Shown here one piece after another: positions 23,361 to 34,225 of a stretch of DNA of 64,000 bases. Source of the DNA: Bryoerythrophyllum caledonicum (lineage: Eukaryota; Streptophyta; Bryopsida; Pottiales; Pottiaceae); NCBI GenBank assembly GCA_963971425.1, contig OZ020519.1, positions 12,602,028 through 12,666,027 on the forward strand. The letters run 5' to 3'. Below the pieces are notes generated by a model. That model worked only from the letters and a program-made list of their open reading frames with translations, made no database searches and was not told the DNA's origin. The translations under genes and the position numbers were made by a program. The first letter of the stretch is position 1. Each line of letters starts with the position of its first letter.

Positions 23361-25006
23361 TTAACCCTGAAACGCCCAAGGCAATTTCCCCTCTAAAACA
23401 CTCCAAAATTGCCATTTGCAATGCATTCAACACAAAATGATACAAAATGTTTTTTTAAAGAACCTAACCGTAGGATCTTGTACTAAAGCCGTATAAGAGT
23501 GTGTGGTGAAAATTTAGGTACGTTTGATGGCACGGATTGAAAGTTATCAACCTTTGAAGTGAGGCATGAACTCTTTTGGAGGTGATAACAAACTTTAACA
23601 AACTTCGACCACCTTCTATGGCAAATTTTTGCACTACATGGAGTGATTTTATTTTTTTAAGTTGAAAAGGATCATGTTAGGCACATGTGCACCAAATTAT
23701 AGAAGTAGAAGAGGGGTAGAAGATGTCCTTTAAAATCTTGCAATGCAACTATGTCTTGAGTTTCAACAATACACATTAAATTTTGCATACATCATATCCT
23801 TCTCATATTTTTGAAATTCAAAACTCCCTATGGTAGATGCAAAGATATCTATTTCCTTTCCAAGAAGATTTTTTTTTCTTGTAAATAGACAAAAATTCGA
23901 GTTTTTTTTTAATTTAACCCCTAAAGGACCAAGGCAATTTTCCCTCAAAATCACTCCAAAACAGCCATTTTCAGCGCATTCAACACAAAATGATATAGAA
24001 TGTTTTTTCTGAAAACTTAACCGTAGGATCTTGAACTAGATTTGTGTAAGAGTGTGTGGTGAAAATTTTGGTAAGTTTGACCGCACAGATGAAAGATCTT
24101 AGCCTTTGAAGTAAGATATAAACTCTTTTTGAGGTCATACTAAACACCTTCAACAAACTTCGACCACCTTCTATGGAAAATTTTTGCACTAAGGGCCGTG
24201 AATTTATTGTCTAAACTTGAAAAGGATCATGCTAGGCACATGTACAAGAAATTTTAGAAGTAGAAGAGGTGTAGAAGATGTCCTAAAAAATCCTGCAATG
24301 CAACTGTGTGCTAGGAATCAACAATACACGTTATATTTTGCATATACCATATCCTTCTCAAAATTTTGAAATTCAAAAATCCGTACGGTAGATGCAAAGA
24401 TCTCAATTTTGTTTCCAAGAGGAAATTTTCTTTCTTTTAAATGGACATATACTTGATTTTTTATTGAATTTAGAAGTTATTAAAGTTTAGCAACAATATT
24501 TGTGATATGTCACACCAAATTGCTGCACTATTTGCATATGGAAGTGAAAATAAATTGTTACTTTTGAACTGTAAGTCAAAATTCTACAAAATTCTACAAA
24601 ATTCTACAAAATTCTACGCGAAGCTAATAAAAAGTTGTTCATTCAATAAACAATCTCAGAAAATAATGCCTAGAATTGAGAACGTGGTACCTTACCCAAA
24701 CTCAAAATGTCCCCCGAGGGGACTTTGGTCCTCTCGGGGTTAATATTTATTGAAGTTTTGCGACAATATTTGTAATATGTCACACTAGATCGATGCACTA
24801 TTTGCATATGTTAGTGAAAAAAGCTTGTATCTTTTGTAGCTTGTAACGTAGGTCGGATTTCTACAAAACTTATGTCTATGCGAAGCTAATAAAAAGTTGC
24901 CCATTCGATAAATAATCTCATAAAATAAAGCCTAGAATTGAGAACGTGGTACCCTACCCAAACTCAAAATGTCCCCCGAGGGGACTCTTGGGCATTTAGG
25001 GGTTAA
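23361..25006 (-). mobile_element. TTAA-bounded repeat B (A-type), nested in D1
   Basis: Runs from TTAACCCTGAAACGCCC (23361) to CATTTAGGGGTTAA (25006), opposite in orientation to copy A. After removing the inner C copy it is about 820 bp, matching copy A (816 bp). It keeps the subterminal palindrome GTCCCCCGAGGGGAC (24971-24985). The flanking TTAA on both sides continues into D1 sequence, so TTAA is the duplicated target. Confidence 0.9.
23914..24743 (-). mobile_element. TTAA-bounded repeat C (A-type), nested in B
   Basis: Innermost element: TTAACCCCTAAAGGACC at 23914 to CTCTCGGGGTTAA at 24743 (830 bp). It carries its own hairpin GTCCCCCGAGGGGAC (24709-24723) and CCGTACGG. The B sequence resumes immediately after (TTAATATTTATTGAAGTTTT), with TTAA present on both sides. 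No coding capacity. Confidence 0.92.
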
Positions 25007-25522
25007 CATAGTGGATTTGAGAAACTTCTAACTTTAGCTCTAAATCTGAATTTGTACTATTAAATTAATAAATTAAAAAGTTGAATCCAACAAGTAAAAT
25101 GAAGTTTATAGAGTCTAGTTTCCATTCCAATTTGAAATTCTGAAAAACACGTAAAATTGAATAAGTTATCGCAACTTTAAATTTGGACCTATAACCGACT
25201 TTCTACTTTCAGCTGAATGCGGAAATTTCATTTACACCACAAGTATTGGCACTATGATGTGCTCCTCTGATGAAATTTTCAGAATTTTTATGCACAATTT
25301 GTAACTAATATGAATTTTCTTCACATCTTCTTCAAAAATCACAATGGTTTCAAATTTTCACAAAAGAATCTGAGATTTTTGTGACACAATCAGAACATGC
25401 AATTGCATCTCCAAAAAATGAAAAGAAGAATTTTACTTGTATTGATTGAAAAATTTAGAGCACATAGTTGAATGGAAATTGGGATTATTCCACGGTCATA
25501 GGCTCCAACGTTTAAGGACTAA

Positions 25523-27340
25523 TCCCTAAACATTAGAATGTGCCGCTAGTGGCCACCTACAACGTATGCCGAGCTAAACATTGTATGGCGGGACCATAGG
25601 CTAGATTCAGTGAAAATTTTGACTTCAGTGTGGGTATCGAAGGCATCATAGTGGAATAGAAGCCATATCGGGGGTACCAAAGGCTATGGAAGGCCATAAT
25701 GGCCACTTCACTGCTCCATCAAAATAGCATGTAGATGCTCAATTGGCAAGTCCACCCAAGCTAATCACGGAAAACTTTTGCCACCATTCCAATTTTGAAT
25801 TGAAGTGATTGATTGAAGCCTATGTCAGGTTGTATGTTTGGCATCAATATGTAGATACAATTCCTGACTGACATTTAAGGGTTAAATGTAAATGGTTGGG
25901 AGCGGGCCAAAAACATAATACTTATCGAATCGTAACACATTACGAAAATAACACTCATAACATTTGGAAAAAAATCAATAACACATATTGAAAATAATAT
26001 TTATAAAGCTTGAAAAAGAAATTTATAACATTTATGAAAATCAAGTTTATAATACTTAAAAGATAAATGTAACGCATCAAAGATCACATTTTTAAGACTT
26101 CAAACATAGATTTAGAATTCTTATAATACTTAAAAAATAAATGTATGACACATATCAAAGATCACATTTCTAAGATTTCAAAGTTCATAGATCTAGAACT
26201 TTTATCAAAGTAAATAACGAAACTTCAATAATATATCAATATAAAATCAACTAAGCTGATTTAGAATAAGAATTTATTGGTGGTTTGCCGAGATTCTTTC
26301 ACACCAATTGCAAACTTTCTTGTAAAGATATCAAACATACTTCACATCTGAAAGACCGTTCTCTCCGCTTGCTCCCTAACCAGCGATTGTGACTCAATCC
26401 CCAACCCCCTCACTTCTCCATGAACCCCTTTAACCAACGTCCCTTAAACCGACTGATCCCTCCCAGCAACTGATCCATGCCATCAATCACTCCCCCCACA
26501 CTCTGCGATACTCTAATGGACTGCCATTTTCCTCTGACCGACTACCACTCACAAATTCTCTCCCAAATCTTTCTGTCCCACGAGTATAGTGATCTAGGTC
26601 AGCAACCACTTAAATGCTACATTATAATTTCGGATTTGGGGTTTATATCTCACCCTCTCTTTCCACTTATGATGACAGCTTACACTGTAATCAAAGAAAT
26701 ATCTGGGTTTTATAATAACTCAAAAGTGCCAACTGCCACTACAAGAACAATTCCAAGAAGATCTCAGAACTTGGAAAAGAACAATTCAACATAGGAAACC
26801 CAGATAGTAAGTGCGTTGGAACTCATGGTCACAAAATTCCCGTATGTAGATCATACTGTCCATCTCACCCTCTTTCATAAAAGGTGAAAGCTCACACTGT
26901 CATCAAAGAAATATCTGGTTGCCAAAATAACTCGAAAGTGCCGACTGCCACCACAACGCAATTGCAAGAATGACCTCCGAAATCAGAAAGAGAACAAATA
27001 AACAGACAAAACCCAAACCTAACAACCACTTCAATATCGTTCCAGCGCACTTACAGAAGCAGAATTCCACCAGACAAAAAAACAAGATTCTTGAGGAACG
27101 TAACCGCCTACAATCTCTACCTTACACGATAACAATTTCCCAAAGACCCTGCTCCGCATCCGCAAAACCATCTGCCATCAACACATCGGTAACATCACAC
27201 ACTTCACTACAACCAATGAAATCCAAAAACCAACTTGATGAGTGCATCTAAAACAACCCGTAGTTACGCCATGGTAACGAGTCGTGGTGCAGTTCCCCAT
27301 TCCGCATAAGGCTATTTAGTACCTGGAACCGCACAAAGTA
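25523..27340. other. Gap with repeat ends and AT-rich direct repeats
   Basis: ACATTTAAGGGTTAA at 25871-25885 is a right end of the TTAA group without a recognised left end. From 25930 to 26240 there are short direct repeats of the form AATAACAC...CATAACATTT, similar to those in the pogo-like remnant at 8.7-8.9 kb. Between 26.5 and 27.3 kb two similar segments (near 26680-26760 and 26890-26960, sharing ATCAAAGAAATATCTGG and AGTGCCGACTGCCAC-like strings) look like an old local duplication. No gene is supported. Confidence 0.5.
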
Positions 27341-27351
27341 ACAGAACCGTG

Positions 27352-27789
27352 TCAGATCACGCCACAGGGATGACAGTAGACAAACAGGCTCTGTATACGA
27401 GGCTTACCTATACCGAACAATTTAGCGAAAAAACCAGGTTGCTTTGCCGGAGGCCCGTTGGACGACCCCGAGGCAGTTCCGTCGGACGAGATAATGGCTT
27501 GACCATCGCGACGAAAGATCCCTTTCCAATTGTATTTGGGGTCTTCTTCGGTTTTCTCGTTAATGATATGGACCGTACTGTACTCCTGGCAGTCATCGGA
27601 GCTGAGAACTATTGCATCTGGATCGCCCTCTTGCACCGCGCACCAGTACTCACGGTACGTCGAGTTTGAATCCACTTTGATGCTGTAACTTTCCCCTGAT
27701 TTGAGATTCTTCAGCTTCCGGTACACTCCTGAGGTCCCTTCCTTCAGAATGAATTCTGCCTTGGTTTTGTTCTCCACCTTAGTCCTCAT
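27352..27789 (-). CDS. Small soluble protein of unknown function
   Basis: Reads MRTKVENKTKAEFILKEGTS, then a beta-rich stretch with GVYRKLKNLKSGESY, NSTYREYWCAVQ, IVLSSDDCQEYSTV and a Ser/Gly/Pro-rich tail. Composition and codon use look real. Near the end, AG-GTAAGC at about 27402-27408 resembles a splice donor; if used, an exon beginning after TTCCAG near 27320 would add only a few residues. The start lies only 25 bp downstream of the stop codon of the neighbouring membrane-protein gene on the same strand and in another frame, an unusually tight arrangement for a plant. I recognise no family. Length about 125-145 residues. Confidence 0.6.
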   Translation of the reverse strand: MRTKVENKTKAEFILKEGTSGVYRKLKNLKSGESYSIKVDSNSTYREYWCAVQEGDPDAIVLSSDDCQEYSTVHIINEKTEEDPKYNWKGIFRRDGQAIISSDGTASGSSNGPPAKQPGFFAKLFGIGKPRIQSLFVYCHPCGVI

Positions 27790-27814
27790 CTCGCTAGGGG
27801 TGGATGCCCTTGTC

Positions 27815-28834
27815 TCAGTCCCCAGATGTCAAGATATCGCACAGGATCGCCAAATACGAGAGGATGAAGATGACGGTGAAGACGAGTAGTGAAAGAATCA
27901 CCAGAAACTGGTCCCGCTGGAAGGACTTGGCCGGAATTGGTGTCAGATGGTCTATCGTGTCCTCGGCGAAATCGAATCTCTGTGGACCTTTTCTTTGCAG
28001 AGTGAGCGCCCTTCGTTGTAGCTCCTACAAAAACACCAACAGAGTTCAAACCTAACCCTTTGCTGCAGATAGAACTACGATTCGAGGGTTTAGGGTTCAG
28101 AATTTAGGCAAGAAAGAACCGAGAACTGATATATACAATGAACTAATACACACGAGAGGCATGGAACTCACTGCTGTGATTTGTTTCTCGGACTGGATTG
28201 TGAGCTCCAACGACTTGAGAGTGCGGAACTTGTAGGCGATGCCGCCAATGGTGACGCACGTCCCAAACACTGTCAAGACGATGGGGGACCAGATCTTACC
28301 GCACACCGGCTCGTCCTTGTACGTCGACGTGAGCTGCGTTACGGCGGTGAGGACGACGCCTTGGAACACCGCGTACCACCCGATGATGTTGAAGATCTGG
28401 CTGGTGACGTCGGCGCTCCGGGTCTCTCTCCGGAAAACCCTGTTGCTCAACTCCGCCTCTCGTCGCTGCCACTCCTTCAACGCCTTCTTGTGCTTGGGAT
28501 AGCGGTCGAGCTGGAGCAAGTTCGTCACCTCCGTCAAGGCGATGGGTGGGAATGCACCTTTCCTTGCAGGATTACTGTTTCCAGCGGCCGCCTCCTTCGC
28601 AAGCCGATCGATCCGCTCCCCAGCCTCTCGCAGACTCACTTCGGCAGCCCGAAGGTCGTCCTCCGCCGCTTGAATCGCACTCGCAATTTCAGGAGACACC
28701 ACGTCGCACGCCGCGCGTCTGTCCTCGCGAAACTCGTTGACAAAGGTATGAATGTCTTCAGCCCTAAGCTCAACCTCCGCAGCTATCTGAAGAGCTCGAT
28801 CGCGAAAATCTGCAACGGTGTACTCGTTTTCCAT
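27815..28834 (-). CDS. Coiled-coil membrane protein, two exons
   Basis: Exon 1 is 28834-28172 and exon 2 is 28024-27815, joined by a GTGAGT...GTAG intron in phase 0 (EKQITA then ELQRRAL). The product is about 290 residues. Residues 1-80 are charged and helical; about 85-150 (DLRAAEVSLREAGERIDRL and ALKEWQRREAEL) favour a coiled coil. Three hydrophobic segments follow: NIIGWYAVFQGVVLTAV, IVLTVFGTCVTIGGIAY, and in exon 2 FLVILSLLVFTVIFILSYL near the C-terminus. There is no signal peptide. The start at 28834 is chosen for its strong GCCATGG context; an in-frame ATG 42 bp upstream gives 14 more residues. The family is not recognised; it resembles plant three-TM coiled-coil proteins in layout only. 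Confidence 0.75.
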
Positions 28835-29686
28835 GGCAGACCAGTAATTTGTGCAGCGATCTATCGACACGGTCACAAATCAAGGCTACAAGGAACCCAA
28901 CGTCACTCTCTCACTCAGTCACCACGCAATTTTCAGGGGGCCCACCACCGTGTGAGCAAACCACTGCTGCCGCACCTCGACACTAAGGGCTCCTCGGAAT
29001 CGGGACAGCGCCTCTGCCCGATTTTAGAAAATTCTGCCCGCCCAGTGGGGTCTCTTCAGCCCCCGCCCCACAGCCCGACCTCTGCCCCCCAATACCCGGC
29101 GTCGCCTCATGCCCGCCTTCAACCCCTAAACCCTATCCCGCAGCCACCGGCTTGCACACTCCCGAAGACCACCGTCTTGCCCAGGCTCCGCAGCCACCGT
29201 CTTGCCCAGGCTCGCACACTCCCGAGGGCCAAACCCTCTCCGCAAAATGGAGAAGACGGCGCTGAATAAGGCGTTGTTTGTGGTGTCGTGTAGAATCTCG
29301 CAGAAATCATTGCCTTAGCTTCTAGGGTTTCAGTTTTTTTTAGGCCTCCGACTCTCGGTTCAAGATGCATCTCCATCGGATCCTTTCAAAGCTCACAGGA
29401 ATTTTCTTGGACTTGAACACCAAGTTCGCTCCTATTTCCACCAACACCATCCACTCCAAAATTGATGTTGGAGAAGAGCTCCAACGGAATCTTGATGTGC
29501 GAATTTAGAGCGTTGTAAGTAGAAGTGTGAATGCAAGCAGAGTCATGCTTAATGATGTGCATGTGCATTTGCGATCTTTGGGTATGGAATGTGTAGTACG
29601 AGTGAGTGTAAGCATATTCATGTGTAACGATGTGCGTGTGCATTTTGCACCGTCACGGTGCAATCACAGTTGACGGTAAGGAAAGG
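28835..29686. other. GC-rich upstream region, no gene seen
   Basis: Upstream region of the membrane-protein gene, C-rich around 29000-29250 with a short repeated segment reading CCGAAGACCACCGTCTTGCCCAGGC-like. The long plus-strand frame (28181-29269) is mainly the reverse shadow of the gene and is not called. Confidence 0.5.
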
Positions 29687-30345
29687 TTAAGCATCTAAGC
29701 CCAAATAATGGGAGGGGTTTGAAGATGTGAGTAACCAAAACTTCTCATTCTCTTTCATATCTTGAAAATCGAAGACAATGACTAGGCCTTTGGAGCGATC
29801 GTATGTCCAGTGTGAAAAAGCGTGGAGGGTAGCGGCATACCCCTCTGTATTCACATAGTTCAAATTGTTGGTGTATCTGATCCAATTTCCCTGCAAGTAC
29901 CTCTCCATCTCGTAATATTTGCCCCACTCCTTGAACCAACTTCCACTGTAGTCACCAATGTGAACTCCACAAGCTTGTAGTCTCCGGTGTAGCTTCCTTT
30001 GTAGGATAAAAACAACATATGAGAACTTCATGGGGAATATGACAGGTGGTAAAATTTCATGTAGATTACTTGGCCGTTTGTCTAAGCTATCCAGTACTTG
30101 ACGATAATATATGACGTAATCTTGTAACATCATTACTGCAACATCCTTTACATAAATAGCAGCCACATGTGGACAGTACAGTACCTGGCAAGCTCCGAGT
30201 TGAATTTCTCTACCATATATGCTGCCAATGTCTGTACCTCCATTTGCTCAAAATAGGCTTTCTGGTGCATGCACCTTGTTCACATCTTGCCCCAGAGGCT
30301 TCTTGAATCTTTTCACCACCATCCTGCATGAAATAGTACATGATG
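29687..30345 (-). CDS. Alpha-type protein kinase-like gene (partial, perhaps broken)
   Basis: The 3' ORF (30166-29687) has the alpha-kinase C-lobe signature: MERYLQGNWIRYTNN, GYAATLHAFSHWTYDRS and GLVIVFDFQ, matching the family form E-Y-G-F-KYN...AFSH-TY...LVV-DLQG. An upstream exon (about 30345-30185, donor GTACTG) carries the N-lobe: MVVKRFKKPLGQ and YFEQMEVQTLAAYMVEKFN, as in other alpha-kinases. Alpha-kinases are Ser/Thr kinases unrelated in sequence to ordinary kinases. The usual D-Q-G after the strand reads FDFQD, and the C-terminal zinc-binding part is weak. The two N-lobe pieces are in different frames with no credible intron between them, so the copy may be inactivated. An unseen 5' exon is likely. 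Confidence 0.7.
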
Positions 30346-30626
30346 TTTAAGCTAGAAATAACACGAGACTACAACCTCTGAGAAAACGGGCGTCCAATGA
30401 GACAATATAATTCAGCAATGATTTCTTAAAACGAGATTCAAGTCAATGAAGGTATATGGTTCGTCAAAAATTCTAATGCTACGCACCTGTATGCAACTGG
30501 TGGTTGGTGCACAATTGCATGGTAGGGCCACCTTATGCTTCCATCGCCAGAGAAAGGAGATCGTTCGATCTGCACCCTTGAATCCAACATCTCCTCCATG
30601 TCCAGGTTTCCATTTGTGGCCAGAAA

Positions 30627-30988
30627 TTAACCCTTAAACGTCAGAGCCAGCCCAAGGGGCTTAGTTTCTACAAAATCTTCTCTGTAGCTCTTCCTGTACT
30701 CAACTTTTCACTTATTTTTTTATATCATTCTAATCACCTTCTTTTGATGCATTCACGAAGTGAAATTTTACAATTCAAATCACAATTTGTATGAGTGATT
30801 TGTGCTTTGAAAGGATTGTGGTAGGTAGGTTGATAACCTTGTAGGAGGTTGCAAGCTCATCATTGATTGGTTTATTCATGATGCCCAAGTTCAAAAAGTG
30901 CACTATTCATTGATGTCCAAGTACAGAAGATGCCGTGATCCAATTTCGGGCTGCCCGCCCAGGCCATGAATTGTCGTTTAAGGGTTAA
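30627..30988 (+). mobile_element. TTAA-bounded short repeat F (362 bp)
   Basis: Ends TTAACCCTTAAACGTCA (30627) and TTGTCGTTTAAGGGTTAA (30988) are near-perfect inverted repeats bounded by TTAA. Too short to encode anything. Third size class of the TTAA group. Confidence 0.85.
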
Positions 30989-31097
30989 AAAAGTCCTCCA
31001 AACTATTCGGAAACCTAGTCACAAGGTGCCATTCCTCCCATATCGTTACTGCACAGGCATGCGTATACCATTTGCGTTGTAGACTGATTAAGGAACG

Positions 31098-32051
31098 TTA
31101 ACCCCTAAAGGACCAAGTGTCCAAATTTGGCTTTTTGAAAAATCGGTCAGGTTCCTATGGTGTCAATTTCGAGCATTCCACTTTGAAATTTTTACTATAG
31201 AAAGACATTACCAAGAGCTCAGTGGGAAAACATTTTTTTTCCGAAATTGGACATTTGATGAAAAAGTTATAGGGTTTTGAATTTTAAATGGGGTCAGCGG
31301 GCACCTCGGGCACCTCCAAAAACTTTTGATAGGACACTCTATTGATAGTGAGATTTTCAGTACTCGCAAGTAATATTATTTCCCTTCATGTTGTCAAAAA
31401 AAAGTTCTTGTCTTTAGTGAAAAATAGCATACCAACCCAAGTCAAACATTTTCACACATTGTCACTCATTGTCGGGCAAGGTACCAAAAATACTTCTTCT
31501 TTTCCACATAAAACCTAGAGATCTTCATATTTTTCACTTTTTATTTTTTCCACAACAATATGTAATGTAAACCTTCATATTAACCATTCGGATTATCAAT
31601 CGAAAACATATTAAGTTAAAAAAAAATTAAAGTGTGAATTAACAAATTTCGAGCCTCCACTCCTTGCACACTTGTTTTGAATATGCTACACCCAGTCTCT
31701 ACCTCTAAAAATTGGTGTGTAAGGAGCTAACATCATGCTTAACAAGATGGTAATAGATTAAGACCTTTTGTAGTGAAATTTTTTGACATCAACTGAAGTC
31801 AAAGTCTGCTGATCCACTAAAGGCAGGGAAGAAAATGAACCATTTGCTTGACTTCAAACACTATAATCTTTCAATCCGTACGGTCAAAGTTTATGAAATT
31901 TTGTACATGTATTACTTAATAATCCTTTATTGAGATCCTACGGTCAAAACTAAAAATCAAAGTTTTTGTTACCTTCTTTGTTCATTGCACTAGAATCCAT
32001 TAATTTTGAAGTGTTTTTGGTGTAAAACTGTCTTGGTACCTTAGGGGTTAA
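31098..32051 (+). mobile_element. TTAA-bounded repeat G1 (G-type, 954 bp)
   Basis: From TTAACCCCTAAAGGACC to TTGGTACCTTAGGGGTTAA. Internally it has CTTTCAATCCGTACGGTC and GATCCTACGGTC, motifs shared with A-type copies. It is nearly identical over its whole length to G2 at 41734-42691, which implies recent movement or conversion. No ORF. Confidence 0.92.
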
Positions 32052-32590
32052 GCAGTGACTGCCTGCGAGGAAATGCTTATTACAACAATGCTTAATTACA
32101 ACAATGCTAATTACAACAATGCTCATTAGCATTTTCTCGAAGACAGTGAGCATTTTTTGAGTGATGCTGTTGACATGAACAAAGAGATAGCAGAGAATAC
32201 GGCAGTCATCCTGAAGAGTTTAGAGCACAGTGCCAATGTTGCGGCCTTTCTTGTCCCCTGCTGAATCCTTGTCGCTGATTGATCCTCCGGAATGAAACTC
32301 GGAGCCATGGCAGGGCGCGTGAACGATGTGCACAAGCACCCGAGTCCGAGACTTCCAGCTCCGAGGAGCGACGCGCTCCAGACCAGAGAAGAAGTCCTCA
32401 GCATCATGGCCACCTTCTCCAGCGAGCATGTGTCATTGGAGGCATGGTCATTATTTCCGAAGACAGCATGGGCATTGCGCTAGTGAATGGCACCGGCAGC
32501 GGTAGAAGCGCTACAAAAGTCTTAATTTCGTGATTTTCATCTCCGCAGTATTCCGCTTGAGCTGCTTATTCCTCGGCCGATTGGCTGCGA
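32052..32590. other. 3' flank of the minus-strand kinase
   Basis: Contains overlapping minus- and plus-strand frames (32126-32533) with no recognised domain. A short duplicated string (AATTACAACAATGCT) lies at 32090-32125. It may hold 3' exons or UTR of the kinase gene. Confidence 0.35.
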
Positions 32591-33139
32591 AATTGGACCT
32601 AACTCCGCTTGACTTCTTCGATTTCATCGCCTCAGATTTCCGATCAAGCTGCTTGTTTCTCAACAGGTAGGACTCGCCGTGCCGCAATTCCACCGGTTTT
32701 GTAGTTCTTCGATCTCATCGCCGCAGATTTCCGCTCAGGCTGCTTAATCCTCGGTAGATCGGCTGCGGAATTGGAGCTCGCTCCGCTTGACTCCTTCGAT
32801 TTCATCTCCGCTAGTAGCTGCTCGAGCTTTGTATTGTACAAATGAACGCCATAGGGAGCGGTAGCTGAGCTACGAATTTCCATTTTACTAATTCCATGGT
32901 CCTCCTTCAATTCCTGCAGAAGCTCCTTATTCCTCAGGCGAACAGCTGCGGGATTGGAGCTCGCTCCGCTTGACTCCTTCGATTTCATCTCCGCTAGTAG
33001 CTGCTCGACCTCTCTATTGTACGAATGAACGCCATGGGGAGTGGTAGCTGAGCTACGAATTTCCATTTTACTAATTCCATGGTCCTCCTTCAAGTCCTGC
33101 AGGAGCTCCTTATTCCTCAGGCGAACAGCTGCGGGATTG
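32590..33139 (-). repeat. 183-bp tandem coding repeat in the kinase tail
   Basis: Two full 183-bp units, 32957-33139 and 32774-32956, each encode 61 residues. Two shorter, decayed half-units lie at about 32700-32773 and 32590-32700. Unit landmarks are NPAAVRLRNKELLQ, KEDHGISKMEIRSSAT and EQLLAEMKSKESSGASS. The last half-units fall in another frame beyond the stop codon. Confidence 0.9.
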
Positions 33140-34225
33140 AGTGACTTCTTCGATTCCAAACCACCTGAAGAGTCGGTTGGCTTGGGGGCCGTGAGAGGTG
33201 GAATCATCTCCAGTAGTCTGTCACAAATGGTGGAGAAAGTAAGTCTTCGCGCAGGGATTTCCCAGCACGATTGCAAGAGAGCATTCAAGGGCGTGGATTG
33301 GATTGCGGCAGGCAATGTTGGCTTTAATCCATGATACACGACTTCGTCCACAAGCTCTCTCCACATCAGATTTGAATACGGGACTTCACCGGTCACGATC
33401 TGAAAGCACGTCAGACCAAAGCTGTACACATCGGCACTGAGCAGCCAGTCATCAATGACCAATCGACTTGCCGTGTCGTCGCCTCCATCAGAATCTGAAC
33501 CTAGAGACTTCTCGTCGAACACCGAACGCAGATACTCAGGTGCTTTCCACTGCGCCATGTCCAGCTTGCGTGCCCCAGATGAGGCAAACGGCATGCTCTT
33601 ACTCGTGGTCCGAATTAAACCAAAGTCCGCCAACTTTACTACGATCCCTTCCTTTCCCTCGTCCAAGTAATCGACAAGAACATTTCTAGGCTTCAGATCA
33701 CCGTGTGCTATCTTATGTTCATGCAGGTGCTTCATGCCCCTGGCGATCTGCAACATAATATCGACAGCTTCTCGAAAATCAAGAGGCGAAGGACTAGTGT
33801 CAGGAGTACCGGCTTGCTCCCGCTGGACTCCGCCTGGACTCTATCTTCTTCTGGAGAAAGCTCACGAGATCATCGTCCATGTATTCCAAGACAAGGGAGC
33901 AGCTTCTGTCGTCCAAAGTCACGCCATACGTCTTCACAAGATTCTCGCACATGTCAAGGCCTACCAAAACAGAGGCCTCCAATTCAAAGATGTTCTTCGG
34001 CACGCCCACGAAATCCTTCCTTGCATAACTCACTCCGTCCTTCATTGCATACCTCACTCCGTTCTTCATTATTGTCTCGTACACAATACTGCGCAGACCT
34101 ATACCCAACAATCTCCTGCTTGGCAAATCCCTTGACTGGAACTCAAGTAACGTTTTTGAGGCAGCGCTTCCGCCTTCTTTTCCCCTAGTCTCCGTGGCCA
34201 TCACATCTCGTTCAAGGCTCATCAT
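32644..34225 (-). pseudogene. Protein kinase gene with one frameshift
   Basis: N-lobe frame 34225-33800: GIGLRSIVYE (glycine loop), YAMKDG/YARKDF (beta-3 lysine candidates), then LVLEYMDDDLVSFLQ. C-lobe frame to 32644: DFREAVDIMLQIARGMKHLH, HGDLKPRNVLV (His-Gly-Asp in place of HRD), LADFGLIR (normal DFG), KAPEYL (APE) and ADVYSFGLTCFQIVTGE. The two frames overlap in sequence order and are linked by a one-step frameshift near 33815; no splice pair explains it. The family is the plant TKL/RLK-like type. C-terminal repeats of 61 residues follow the kinase domain. If the shift is real the protein is non-functional. An assembly error is possible. The divergent kinase at 35791 is a paralogue-like neighbour. 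Confidence 0.8.

Larger units (their letters stand above)
23169..25522 (+). mobile_element. TTAA-bounded repeat D1 (D-type) carrying a nested insertion
   Basis: Outer element of a three-level nest. Left part 23169-23360 and right part 25007-25522 together make about 712 bp and align in order with the uninterrupted D-type copy at 40723-41453 (731 bp), including TTGAGGTAATCATG, TTTACACCACAAG and CCACGGTCATAGGC. The left end TTAAACACTGGAGC and right end AAGGACTAA are worn versions of TTAA...TTAA. The B copy (23361-25006) interrupts it at a TTAA where D2 reads TTCAA. Confidence 0.8.

Noticed and set aside
28181-29269. 362-residue plus-strand frame
   Set aside because: It is mostly the reverse shadow of the two-exon minus-strand membrane-protein gene, which has splice sites, membrane segments and protein-like composition.
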